This document shows positions 29,301 to 36,870 of a stretch of DNA of 64,000 nucleotides, one piece after another. Both the position numbers and the translations under genes were made by a program. Position 1 is the first letter of the stretch. Every line of letters starts with the position of its first letter. A model generated the notes under the pieces. It was not told where the DNA came from and made no database searches. It saw nothing but the letters and a program-made list of their open reading frames with translations. This stretch comes from Planctomycetaceae bacterium (GTDB taxonomy: Bacteria > Planctomycetota > Planctomycetia > Pirellulales > Thermoguttaceae), in assembly GCA_015062085.1 (NCBI GenBank), contig SUVI01000004.1, positions 1-64,000 of the forward strand, given 5' to 3'.

Positions 29301-32300
29301 GTGGAATCCACCGTGACGGAAACCAGATTTTCTTCCAGCTCCAGAACATTCCCGGCAGCGTCGACCGTCTGGATGCGGAAAGTGTACGCACCATCCGCCA
29401 GCATTTCCGTCAGGAAGTAGTTCAGCTCGCCGAACGTTCCGGACTCCGCGTCGTATTTTGCCTGCGCGTAGAGCGTTTCGGTCACGTTTTCAGTTCCGGT
29501 TTCAGTTCCGGTTTCAGTTCCGGTATTATTCTCCTGAAGGAAGATCTGGACCCAGATTCCGTACTGCACGTCCGCTTCAGACGGTGTGCCGGCCGGAGTC
29601 ACAGAGAACTGCGGATCTCCGCTCACGATAGTTTCCGAAACGCCGGTCGGGATCACTGCGGCAGATGCCCCAAGCTCCGGAGCTGCCGTACTGACCGCGA
29701 TGCGGATCTCCTGCCGACCGTCTTCCATCGTGGAAGTGTTTCCCAAAACGTCCGAGCCGGTGATGCAGAAAACGTAGTTTCCATCTGCCGCATTTTCCAA
29801 ACGGAACTCAAATTCCTGCGTCTGCGCATTCCAACGGTATGTAAAGGGCAGACTTTCCGCAGGATCTTCCAGGAGATCCAGTTCCGACCAGATCGTCAGG
29901 CCGTCGTGCAGGATCGTGAGTTCCGCAGAGACGATCTCGGACGCATCTTCCAGTTTGCCCGTAATGGAGATCGTGTCCGAATTCAGCAAATAGTCGTACG
30001 CAGCATCCGCGGCAGGTCCGTCTTCCGGAGCCGAAACGCTTCCTTCCACCGAATCGATGTGCCACCGCGGCGCGTCGCAGTCCGTCATGCAGGTGAACTG
30101 GAATTCCAGTTCCGTGCTTGGATTTTTGGCAGTTCGTGCCGTGATGGTGATCTCGGTCTGGAAGTATTCGTCCGCTTCCGGTTTTTTCAGGAAATTGAAG
30201 TGCAGGATCCCGTCCGTGATGGAAAGCTCGAGCCATTCTTTCGCCTCTTCCGGACAGTCTGCTTCGTAGATCAGTTCGTCAGTGTGCGAGAAAAGCTCGG
30301 AAAGATCCAGCGTTTTCTGTTCCTCGGCACTCACATCAAGAAGAAGTCCATACTTCTGGAGCAGGATCCCCGATTCGGTCAGGACCGGCGGATTTTCCCA
30401 GACGACGAGACACGTGAACGACGCCGAATTTCCCGCAAGATCCGTGACGGTGAAAACGATCTCGTTCAGTCCGTCTTCCAGAGTGAATTCCCACGCTTGA
30501 GTCCCGTCTTCCCTCTGCACCGGCGCGATTTCCGTCCCATTCTGCGTGCAGCGGATCTCCGCGATGTTCGCTTCCGTGATCTCCGGCACAAGAACGAGCG
30601 TTTTGTTCTCCGCAAGCATGGAGTTGAATTCTTCACTCTCTCCGACCCGGTGGTTCAGAATGTACCCATCCACGTTCGAAATGACCGGAACCGCCGAATC
30701 TACGCGGATCTCCATCTCACTTCCTTCCGATTCCGTGATGTTTCCAGCCGCGTCGATCGTATGGACGGCCAGCGTGTAGGTACCGTCGGGGAGTTTCTTA
30801 TCGACGTACGTCAGTTCCCCTGCCGTGCCAGTCTGCGGATCGATCTCGCCGCGGGCGTAAAGTTCGGAAAGTCCCTCCGAATTCCGAATGTAGATCTCCA
30901 ACCACGCCCCATATTCTGCATCCTGTCCGTTCAGTTCACCTTCCGCCGTGACCGTGAGTTCCGGTTTCCCGCTGTTCCAATGCGGAGCCTCTATCTTCGC
31001 AGAAACGCCCGGCTTCACGGTATCGACCACGACGCGGATCTCCTGCGGTTCCGTTTGCGCTTCGGCCCCCTGTCCGTCTTTCGATTCCGTCATGGAGAAA
31101 ACGTAAAGTCCGTCAGCCGCACCGGTGATCGAGAGGGTAAACGTCCCGTTTTCCGCATCGTAAACGTACGTAAGATCGCCGTAAGTACCGGATTTCGTAA
31201 GCTCCACGTCACTGAAGGCAGGCTCGCCGTTGCGCGTGACGTTCAGGATCGGCGTTCTCCCTTCTGCCGCGGTCACCTTTCCCTTCATCTCCAGCGTATC
31301 TTTCGCAATGATGTGTTCGACGTCCGCGAGCGACTTTTCCGCATAGTCGTCCGTGACGGTCACGTCCGAAATGACGGCGGCATTGCGGCGGTGAGTGAGG
31401 CGGAATTTCAGCGTCACTTTATTTCCCGCCCGGTCTTCCGCTTCGATCTCAATATCCGCGGTCAGCGACTGACCGTCTTCCGGTACCGTATTGTACTTGA
31501 AGCTCAAAATTCCGTTCGCGTCGATGGTGAGTTCCGCGACTTTGGAATCACTGGAGACCGCCTTGAATTCCAAATCGTTTCCGTGCGTGAACATTTTGGA
31601 AAGATCGACCGTTTCGTAGTCTTCAGCCTTCTCGGACCACTCCTGCACGAAACCGTTCTGCTGGAGTTTCTCGCCTTCCGAAGTCAGTTCCACCGGAATG
31701 TCGCAGTAGACCCAGCACGTTTTCGTAAGTTTCAGCCCCTCGGAATCCGTGACGGTAAAGACGATTTTATTGATGCCCGGCTTCAGCTGGAATTCGTAGG
31801 TAAATTCCTCACCGTTTTCCGAACCTGCCTGCGGGACCGGCTCTCCGTTGAGGGTGCTTTCCACCTTGAATGGATTCGCTTCCGGATCTTTTTCCGGCGC
31901 CTCCTCTTTTTTATCCGCATTCGTGACTTTGACCGTCAGGGTCAGCTCTTCGTCTTCCGCGCGCATGGAATCGAAATCTTTTGCGTCAGCATCGTACTTG
32001 AAATCCAGAACGTAGTCCGGGACCGTAAGCGTCAGTGAGGAACGCACGTAATTCACCGTGAACGAAAGCGTGCAGATCTCTCCAAGCGCGTTGAGCGCCG
32101 CGACGGTGACTTTTGCGGAGAGGGTCTCTCCTTCTTTCGGCGTCTGCTTGAAATCAAAGGTCAGGAGTCCATTTTTGCCGACACTCGCCTTCACGAGTTC
32201 CTGGTTTGACGTCATGGCGGAAAAGGTCAGCCCGGAATCGTACGTAAAGTAATCGTAAAGTTCCAGCGCACGCAGTTCACCGCTTTCGGAATACTTGAGC

Positions 32301-34138
32301 GTCAGCCCTTCCGTCTGGAGCGTTTTGCCTTCTTCGGTGAGTTCCAGTTTTTCAGAGAAGTAAACGAGGCATTCCTGCTTCGTGACGTTTCCTGCCGCAT
32401 CTGTGACGGTGAAGACGATCGTGTTGATGCCCGGTTTCAGTTCAAAATCGTACGCATACGTTCCCTCTTTCGCCGGGGAAATCGTCTTGCCGTCCTGCGT
32501 GCAGACGACACTCTGAAGATTCGCGTCCTCTGCCTTGACGGTGAGCGTCATTTTTTCATCCTTCACGAGCATGGAGTCAAACGCATCTTTGCTCTGGTAC
32601 TTGAAGTCCGGTTTGTATCCGTCGACTTCCACTTTCGGCGCCGTCGTATCGACGATGACAGAAAGCTCCGCTCCCGTTCCCTCGACCGTATTTCCGGCCA
32701 AGTCGGTGAGGAAGACCGTCAGTTTGTGCGTGCCGTCAGCAAGTTTGAAAGTGAGCTCCGTGTCTGCGATGAGAACTTTGCCGTCCTTCTCGCTGATCTG
32801 GGACTTCTCGAGCCGTTTACGCGCGGTCTGCTTTCCTTCCGCATCGTAAACCGTGATGTAAAGCCCGTCTTTCGGATCGTTCAGTGCGTCGATGAGAACG
32901 TCAGCAGCCGTCCCTTCCGCAGCAGACGCCGAAACGGTCAGCGTGACCTCTTCGGTCTTCACGACGGCAGACTCCGCCTCGGTATCCTCGGCATTCACGG
33001 CATTCTTCACCGCTGCGGCATCCACGACTGCCTGCGGGAGCACGACGTCGATCGTCAGCGTGTACGTGTTCGAGTCCATCGTGTGTTCCGGATCGTTCCA
33101 CAGCTCCATCGTCAGCGTACCGTCACAGACCAGATCTTTCGGAAAAGAAAGCGTGAAGGAACCATCTTTCAGGATCGCGTAAGTCAGCGTCACGATGTCC
33201 GTTTCCGCTGCGTCTTCCGCCTGATTTTTGAGCGCAAACGTTCCATCCTTCGTCAGATCCATCTGTCCGGAATAAACAGTCCCGTCTTCTTTCGTCCAGG
33301 TGAAGATGCCGTCCTGCGCCTTCGTTTTCCCGCTGAGGACCAGATCATTCGACTCATTCGTGACGAACGAGTACTTCTGCTCTTCCACCTGTGCAGGCGT
33401 TTTGCCATTCACCTGAAAGTCATCGATCGTCGGGACGGTCCTGATGTCCTGTGTGAGTTCCAGAGGATCCAAATAATTCGGCGCGATGACCGTGTCGAAA
33501 ACATTACGGGTGATCTTTCCGCTTCCGTCCGTATCGTAAACGGTATCGTAATTGTCTTGCGAAATATCGACTCCGTAAACGTTCCAGTACGTCGAAACGA
33601 ACCGGTTGTGGACGCCGTTCCCTTTGTGGACCTCTCCTAGGAGCGTGTAGTATTCTTCGCGCGTGAAGGTCCCGTCTCCATCCCCGTCGCCCGCCATGGT
33701 AAAATGCACATTAAAAGCCGCGTCTTCATTTTCCGCTGCGACCTCGAAAGTGTACATTTGTCCGAGCGTGTACTTCGCCAGGATCGACGCGACGCCGTTT
33801 TCTACCTTCGACGCAAGGATCTCGACCTCTTTGCCGTCCGCATCGCGTATCGTCAGGTCCTCAACATGAAATCCGCTTCCATCCGCCGCCGCAATATTCA
33901 GAATGACACAACGATCCGACGAATCTTCAGGATCCAGACGGTTTCCAAGAATGGCTTGGAACTGGTCATCCTCTACCAGGTCATCCGCCGTAAACGAGAC
34001 TGCCGAAAGCATCTGACGCGGCTCAAGCGCTTCCAGCCCGGATCTGCGCACCCGGCTGCTCACCGATCCTGTTCTGGACGATTTTGCAGAATGACTCTGA
34101 TTGGACAAAAAATGAAAGAGGCTCTTTTTGGACGACAT
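23321..34138 (-). CDS. Giant exported Ig/cadherin-like modular protein with LEPR motif and dockerin-like pair
   Basis: 3,605 residues. The first 46 hold a Ser/Arg-rich leader ending in LEALEPRQMLSA (35-46), a signature at the N-terminus of large secreted planctomycete proteins. Two EF-hand-like loops follow (DGDGDGTFTREE near 146; DTDGSGKITRNV near 200), together like a dockerin. From ~220 on there are many bacterial Ig-like modules (xFTVTDAAGN, VDTTAPxV) alternating with cadherin-like ones (LDLSELFSHTDEL...). The C-terminal third is more diverse and contains four SVENA repeats (23654-23713). No C-terminal anchor is visible. AAAGGAAG precedes the ATG. The likely role is adhesion or matrix formation. 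It probably reads through into nnrE. Confidence 0.9.
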   Translation of the reverse strand: MSSKKSLFHFLSNQSHSAKSSRTGSVSSRVRRSGLEALEPRQMLSAVSFTADDLVEDDQFQAILGNRLDPEDSSDRCVILNIAAADGSGFHVEDLTIRDADGKEVEILASKVENGVASILAKYTLGQMYTFEVAAENEDAAFNVHFTMAGDGDGDGTFTREEYYTLLGEVHKGNGVHNRFVSTYWNVYGVDISQDNYDTVYDTDGSGKITRNVFDTVIAPNYLDPLELTQDIRTVPTIDDFQVNGKTPAQVEEQKYSFVTNESNDLVLSGKTKAQDGIFTWTKEDGTVYSGQMDLTKDGTFALKNQAEDAAETDIVTLTYAILKDGSFTLSFPKDLVCDGTLTMELWNDPEHTMDSNTYTLTIDVVLPQAVVDAAAVKNAVNAEDTEAESAVVKTEEVTLTVSASAAEGTAADVLIDALNDPKDGLYITVYDAEGKQTARKRLEKSQISEKDGKVLIADTELTFKLADGTHKLTVFLTDLAGNTVEGTGAELSVIVDTTAPKVEVDGYKPDFKYQSKDAFDSMLVKDEKMTLTVKAEDANLQSVVCTQDGKTISPAKEGTYAYDFELKPGINTIVFTVTDAAGNVTKQECLVYFSEKLELTEEGKTLQTEGLTLKYSESGELRALELYDYFTYDSGLTFSAMTSNQELVKASVGKNGLLTFDFKQTPKEGETLSAKVTVAALNALGEICTLSFTVNYVRSSLTLTVPDYVLDFKYDADAKDFDSMRAEDEELTLTVKVTNADKKEEAPEKDPEANPFKVESTLNGEPVPQAGSENGEEFTYEFQLKPGINKIVFTVTDSEGLKLTKTCWVYCDIPVELTSEGEKLQQNGFVQEWSEKAEDYETVDLSKMFTHGNDLEFKAVSSDSKVAELTIDANGILSFKYNTVPEDGQSLTADIEIEAEDRAGNKVTLKFRLTHRRNAAVISDVTVTDDYAEKSLADVEHIIAKDTLEMKGKVTAAEGRTPILNVTRNGEPAFSDVELTKSGTYGDLTYVYDAENGTFTLSITGAADGLYVFSMTESKDGQGAEAQTEPQEIRVVVDTVKPGVSAKIEAPHWNSGKPELTVTAEGELNGQDAEYGAWLEIYIRNSEGLSELYARGEIDPQTGTAGELTYVDKKLPDGTYTLAVHTIDAAGNITESEGSEMEIRVDSAVPVISNVDGYILNHRVGESEEFNSMLAENKTLVLVPEITEANIAEIRCTQNGTEIAPVQREDGTQAWEFTLEDGLNEIVFTVTDLAGNSASFTCLVVWENPPVLTESGILLQKYGLLLDVSAEEQKTLDLSELFSHTDELIYEADCPEEAKEWLELSITDGILHFNFLKKPEADEYFQTEITITARTAKNPSTELEFQFTCMTDCDAPRWHIDSVEGSVSAPEDGPAADAAYDYLLNSDTISITGKLEDASEIVSAELTILHDGLTIWSELDLLEDPAESLPFTYRWNAQTQEFEFRLENAADGNYVFCITGSDVLGNTSTMEDGRQEIRIAVSTAAPELGASAAVIPTGVSETIVSGDPQFSVTPAGTPSEADVQYGIWVQIFLQENNTGTETGTETGTENVTETLYAQAKYDAESGTFGELNYFLTEMLADGAYTFRIQTVDAAGNVLELEENLVSVTVDSTAPQLETENLNYASSDFGTYAMSDAYEPDSLYLTMEDLNEDGTYSLWVNASDDSEVRFEITVSHETQGRTSSAISTTDIPLEYGKNIVTIQAVDAAGNAMEEPISLMVFLNDLPEITDAGWELEADGLMQLVGSGTTKKLNLNDYFSDQKQLRFEVENLDEELGEISIQQSGTYGENLTVTFKKRPSEDEWYFAAFIEVTATDEFGETEYFTFEAVYTHDDEAPVWKNVDVEGAGYSSGMFAANGDSLTITGQIYDLSGISKAECDIVQNAGTNGEKTVVELELLENSNGAGNGFVYSYTYVKNSDGTGGRFTLTLTKTDGSPIDEGLYSFYLAGKDKKGNDSTDDGDLPEDVFDVLVDRTAPELSASMTLIQTGTSTSCVNGNPAFELAFNGSASQYGDTVQILRLVTDGDGNTSEFLYASGIYDAKTGTCSLRYPSAKLAEGEHRFVIQTVDIAGNVNRTPGELTVSIDLTVPKIIALSPQNTFVHEGRFFCLEKDFRLEVLSANAEENDRLFYSSKNDPKEAVLYDETAGIPLEYGMNALYFWLIDEAGNVSATSGSTLLNVICDSRPVLAEDAEPLADQKVVFDAENRTFAITLSKEQLLAMVADADIAGNGDALAIAFQFAQAEELAPGTIQVKAAEDESGENYVLTFLCTDLKGIEGQTVLGEVSVVVRDKWGLTPADEEGVLSFRIFQTAAPVEVISDRISVTQNETGTYELDTNCIFKAGANETWKVTDFAVFVGETQEENVSLEENGHVLRWTPSAGKYGNFTLKVSAAKIGTDGSVIPDTETEYLTIAGLIEWAGFTLTAAENAKIELSEGAETFTAALSDYFTLGNAFDPAQAFGGYLVTDAEQTPSFTVEVLENEVFGWTLNEDGSRETHCTTLFAEAPVLTDGNLTFTLAPFAYGSAALTVKAAWTQGGTERTEELAIPLTVANVPSAPFAAAQDTKLSVSQQYVTVELLRGANSGADEDPADDADVLKVGELTVKSQEIAGFTVEIVSENISAPDGADGETGESSGNESQTSVRKFLVLRDAEGRQFRFEIFEGQVVISGGEPTVPGSVSIVMDRIMDADGNVLSAAQPTLWNLLDGKTAELLYTVRNSETQFASTPAALTLTFQGAPFDLTVSGTRSANEQTFESDLCAVQNLDPNVWTIESVISAEESTSGENVTWENGKFTVKAGWFGTAVMTCTMKDSRTSELHESRIALTVSNADLPPVWASDIETTDGKYIWREGVNSEAGTYSADLNDWIRDVNGGTLKFSIASQPGEGKTEIDANGILKFTANAPNFVTDGLLIQVRAVADSVDGAQTAENVFSILLVIREDLDHPEFTSVEFASGNAGFNVFDAKTVWFAVETVQYGEKEWLVQVDALDETGSVLDTMRAKVLSGAPPVSVTLETADGTQIAADPETGKFVLPLESGSAADLILKVTNTEGVSAAQTVQIRNAVSVSFSDESLNAHTETELSGEITSDVQTAQAAADIQVIPAVGSTLTAGTVLKEGAVLPTVFVLTSGAPIDYFEINENSLCTLLKDLTLTQTATLEEGSEGVVLLAVGAGSRLTAGSVIEGDGKLAVWASNMEQVKALYEAYQTAGTLLSQDVELPIPEGETVSKITLTQPGETHAVKEIVWEKTEQKCTVKYVPYQVTQDRSPIWMSVEMESGKTFLYALCLECEKPFEIQYTLTKKKISADEKDTLPTSETQISAEGGTYYLTAWLKCTLPTYAQEFMNDYAHADLTGNFIFTLDSAAVSNVIVGQMDSVSSSGNLWNVGCTLLNSSLFGNAELLADGTFGKLFQIELTATGTAPVEVEFASSMVELGFPFTDDESTGLNIGVEPESVSASQIRCVSELIYPVEAAAETDAVLLATASVENASVENASVENASVENVGMDLSGVSAFSVTVDAAAFRAAELSASAGASLTAGITLTEDEIRNFEARQLPAESWFDESADAVLCSTVTVSETQDDAVLLRALEMNPAIQKAARELLDTAFGGELSES
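23654..23713. repeat. 15-bp tandem repeat, four units, in giant gene
   Basis: ATTCTCGACCGACGC repeated four times, encoding SVENA on the minus strand near the C-terminus. Confidence 0.95.
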
Positions 34139-34197
34139 TTCACTTCCTTTTTACGGGATCTTCTTCCACATGAATGGCGAAATTTAAAATTTTGACA

Positions 34198-34217
34198 TAA
34201 TACTTTACAGTATTATA
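34198..34217 (-). promoter_or_regulatory. Possible -10 and operator of the giant gene
   Basis: A perfect palindrome, TAATACT-TTAC-AGTATTA (34198-34215), overlaps a minus-strand TATAAT (34212-34217) 60 bases upstream of the ribosome site. The matching -35 is poor, which would fit an activated or repressed promoter. Nothing else is seen between 34139 and 34312. Confidence 0.45.
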
Positions 34218-34312
34218 CACCGTCTTCTTGAAATATTCGTCATATTTTACCAAAAATGTGAGAAAAAGTAAAAATTTTCCAAAGAATAACGTTTAGGCAA
34301 GACAGGAAAGAG

Positions 34313-34481
34313 ATTCATCCGGGAACTGCGTACCAGTTTCACCACGGAAGACACTGAAAACGCACAGAGAAACACTGACCTTCATGCCAAAAGAAGTAAA
34401 AACAGATCGCGCGAACATTTTTTAATTTTAAAAAATCCATTTGCGTCTTTTCGTGTTTTCCGTGAAATTCGTGTCAGGGCA
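34313..34481. repeat. Dispersed imperfect palindrome, copy C
   Basis: Left tip ATTCATCCGGGAACTGCGTA then CCAGTTTCACCACGGAAGAC; AT-rich centre near 34425; right arm with CGTCTTTTCGTGTTTTCCGT and AATTCGTGTCAGG. It lies just beyond the xerD 3' end. Confidence 0.8.
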
Positions 34482-34492
34482 CATTCGGCCGG

Positions 34493-35566
34493 TCATCCGC
34501 GGGGATGGAATTTTTTGTGGATCGATTTGAGGCGTTTACTGTCGACGTGCGTGTATATCTGCGTCGTCATGATGTTTGCGTGGCCAAGCATCTCCTGTAC
34601 CTGCCGCAGATCCGCACCATTCATAAGAAGATGCGTCGCAAAACTGTGGCGGAGCGTGTGCGGACTGATGTCGGTCCGGATGCCGCATCGGACGGCATAG
34701 CGTTTGATCAGCTCCCAGATCCTGTGCCGGTCGAGCATCTGACCGCTTCTTGAAAGAAAAAGCAGTTCGGGTTCCTCTCCGTACCGCCTCCCGCGCTGTG
34801 CAAGAATGGGCCATTCTTCTTCGAGGTAGTTTACGAGAGCCTCCGCCGCCTGGTCTCCGATCGGCACGATACGCTGTTTGCTTCCTTTTCCCGTGCATTT
34901 GCAGAAATGCTCTTCGATGTGCACGTCGCAAAGTTTCATCGTGGAAAGCTCCGAAACACGGCATCCGGTCGCGTACAGCATTTCTAGGATCGCCCGGTCG
35001 CGCAGCCAGTTTCTGTCCGCTTCACACGGAGCTGCAAGAAGGAGTTCGACCTGCTGCGGCGTCAGGTACTTCGGGATTCTCTCCCACAATTTCTGACTTC
35101 CGAGCAGTTCGACCTGACTGTCCGCAATGATCCCTTCCAGCTGAAGATACTTAAAGAAGATCCTCAGCGCGACGATATGCCGGGCCATCGTTGCGGGAGC
35201 GAGTTCCTGGTCATGCAGCCAAGTGACGTAGGCGGCGAAATTCGAGATCCTCAGAGTCAGAAGGTCCATATCTCCAAGCCAAAGATAGAAACGTTCCAGA
35301 TCCCTCCGATACGCCATTACCGAATTGTGCGCAAGATGACACTCCCCGGAACAGTACGCCAGAAAATTCTCGAGCCACAGACGCGGATCCTGTCTCACAA
35401 CAAGTTTCCTGCGCCGGGGACTGCGTTTCAAAATACTCCCGTCCTCCAGCAAAAGGCCGTCCGGCGCCGCAAGCGGATCCCTCTGCGGGAGCGTTTCTTT
35501 CGGCATACTGCCCTCCTGTTTCGTTTTCTCTCGGCGTGAAAAACGGGAACGTTCTCTGGGATCCAT
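34493..35566 (-). CDS. xerD: Tyrosine recombinase, XerC/XerD type
   Basis: 357 residues, including a 60-residue N-terminal extension over the usual ~298. A SAM-like DNA-binding domain (NSVMAYRRDLERFYLWL) is followed by the catalytic domain. All active residues are seen: R in GCRVSEL, K in GKGSKQR, H-x-x-R in HTLRHSFATHLL, H in LGHAN and the nucleophile Tyr in IYTHVD. It should resolve chromosome dimers, or act as the integrase of a mobile element. AAGGAA lies 7 bases before the ATG. It follows the Rpn-like nuclease by 20 bases on the same strand, so the two are probably co-transcribed. XerC versus XerD cannot be told apart here. Confidence 0.9.
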   Translation of the reverse strand: MDPRERSRFSRREKTKQEGSMPKETLPQRDPLAAPDGLLLEDGSILKRSPRRRKLVVRQDPRLWLENFLAYCSGECHLAHNSVMAYRRDLERFYLWLGDMDLLTLRISNFAAYVTWLHDQELAPATMARHIVALRIFFKYLQLEGIIADSQVELLGSQKLWERIPKYLTPQQVELLLAAPCEADRNWLRDRAILEMLYATGCRVSELSTMKLCDVHIEEHFCKCTGKGSKQRIVPIGDQAAEALVNYLEEEWPILAQRGRRYGEEPELLFLSRSGQMLDRHRIWELIKRYAVRCGIRTDISPHTLRHSFATHLLMNGADLRQVQEMLGHANIMTTQIYTHVDSKRLKSIHKKFHPRG

Positions 35567-35586
35567 ACGCAGTTCCTTCCGTCAGT

Positions 35587-36591
35587 CTATTTCTCCCAAA
35601 ACCGCTTCAGTTCCTCAAACGGCATACCGGCCAACGCTGACTCAAAAATACGGTCCAGACGGGCAGGATCTTCGATCTGCGAGAGAGCCGAAACCTCCAA
35701 ACCAGTAAAATAAAGAGGATAGAATGCCTTCAAAAGCGCAAGGACCGACTCACGTTTTGCTCGCAGTTCCCCCTGCTCGATCCCCTGCTCGATCCCAATA
35801 CCGATCCCCTGCTCGATCCCCTGCTGACGGGCAAACGAAAGCCGGGCACGTTCATCTCGGGCACTTTTTTCGTAAGCAAATGCAAGCTCACGCATTTCTG
35901 TGTCTGAAACTGCGGAGTGCAGTTTCTCGACAGCCGCGTCAAGCCCTTCCGTATTCAGGACCATATTTTCCATTTCAGCCTCCGTTCTTTCATGGCAGTG
36001 CAGCAAAAAATCCAGCCAGTTACGCAGAGAATGTTTTTCCAGTGCATCTGCACCATGTTCTTTTTCATATTTTTTCAGGAAATGTGCCCATTTGGAAGCC
36101 GTCAGTTCCAGCGTATGAAGCTGAAAATCCCGAGTCAGGACAAAATTCGGATCCTTTTCTGCCGTAATGTTAAAAACATTGTGCATTTCTTCCAGCTCTC
36201 TGAAAAGCTGAAATCGAGTCAGCACGATGGAGATCGCCGGACGCAGACGGTGGTAATCTTCACCGGAAGCGAGCTGCCCGCTATACATACGGCTCCAATA
36301 GTAAAGCATCCGGTTGATGAATGCAGTTTCTGCGTAGGTCTGGATCTCAATATCAAACGTCCGGTCCTTTTCATCCGTCGCACAAATATCGAGGACGACT
36401 TTTTTGTCTCCCCGGAACTTTTGCAGACTGAATGGATTCCGGATCCGAACCGACGTGATCCGTTCCCGGCCGGCATCCTGCAGGATCGCATTCAGGAACG
36501 GCAGAAGACACTTCTCGGAATTTTCCGAGGAAAATATGTACTGAAAAATCACGTCATTCGTCGGCAAAAGCTCAAAATCATATTCCAGCAT
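35587..36591 (-). CDS. Rpn family recombination-promoting nuclease (PD-(D/E)XK)
   Basis: 334 residues of the PDDEXK_2 / Rpn group. The N-terminal part has the family opening LLPTNDVIFQYIFSSENSEKCLLPFLNAIL and the nuclease core VVLDICATDEKDRTFDIEIQ, which supplies D, E and Q in place of the usual D-ExK. The helical middle and the C-terminal tail include EQGIGIGIEQGIEQGE, built from 12-bp DNA repeats around 35775-35825. Members cut DNA and stimulate RecA-independent recombination, and often vary by repeat number. GGAG precedes the ATG by about 9 bases. It lies upstream of the tyrosine recombinase in an apparent two-gene operon. Confidence 0.88.
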   Translation of the reverse strand: MLEYDFELLPTNDVIFQYIFSSENSEKCLLPFLNAILQDAGRERITSVRIRNPFSLQKFRGDKKVVLDICATDEKDRTFDIEIQTYAETAFINRMLYYWSRMYSGQLASGEDYHRLRPAISIVLTRFQLFRELEEMHNVFNITAEKDPNFVLTRDFQLHTLELTASKWAHFLKKYEKEHGADALEKHSLRNWLDFLLHCHERTEAEMENMVLNTEGLDAAVEKLHSAVSDTEMRELAFAYEKSARDERARLSFARQQGIEQGIGIGIEQGIEQGELRAKRESVLALLKAFYPLYFTGLEVSALSQIEDPARLDRIFESALAGMPFEELKRFWEK

Positions 36592-36624
36592 CGCTCTTCT
36601 CCATCCTGTTCATTTCCTGAATCA

Positions 36625-36653
36625 ATTATAGTCTGCGTCCCTCCAAAAGTCAA
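36625..36653 (-). promoter_or_regulatory. Consensus promoter of the Rpn-xerD operon
   Basis: Minus strand TTGACT-17-TATAAT, 34 bases upstream of the Rpn start. Confidence 0.85.
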
Positions 36654-36785
36654 GATGCCGAAACAGATTTTTTCGAAAATTTCCGACTTTCCATTTCAAA
36701 AAAGTCTCTTTTATCGGAAAATTACTCTCAATTGACTTTTTCCCAAAATTTATGCAAAATTTATGCGGGACACCATTTCAGGCAC

Positions 36786-36814
36786 TTGACTTTTTCATAA
36801 ATGTCCGGTAAAAT
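36786..36814 (+). promoter_or_regulatory. Sigma70 promoter of second Gfo/Idh/MocA gene
   Basis: TTGACT-17-TAAAAT, 57 bases upstream of the start, divergent from the Rpn promoter. Confidence 0.85.
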
Positions 36815-36870
36815 AAACCCATTGGAAACGATTCCCAACATTTTACCTTTTTCTGAAGAAAGGACCGATC

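Noticed and set aside
28646..32038. A 1,130-codon plus-strand open frame opposite the giant gene
   Set aside because: It is a composition-driven antisense frame, rich in Arg, Phe and His, with no domain or ribosome site; the minus-strand frame has clear Ig-like motifs.
34493..36591. Prophage or integrative element
   Set aside because: Only an integrase-type gene and an Rpn nuclease are present; no att repeats, phage genes or tRNA target were seen.
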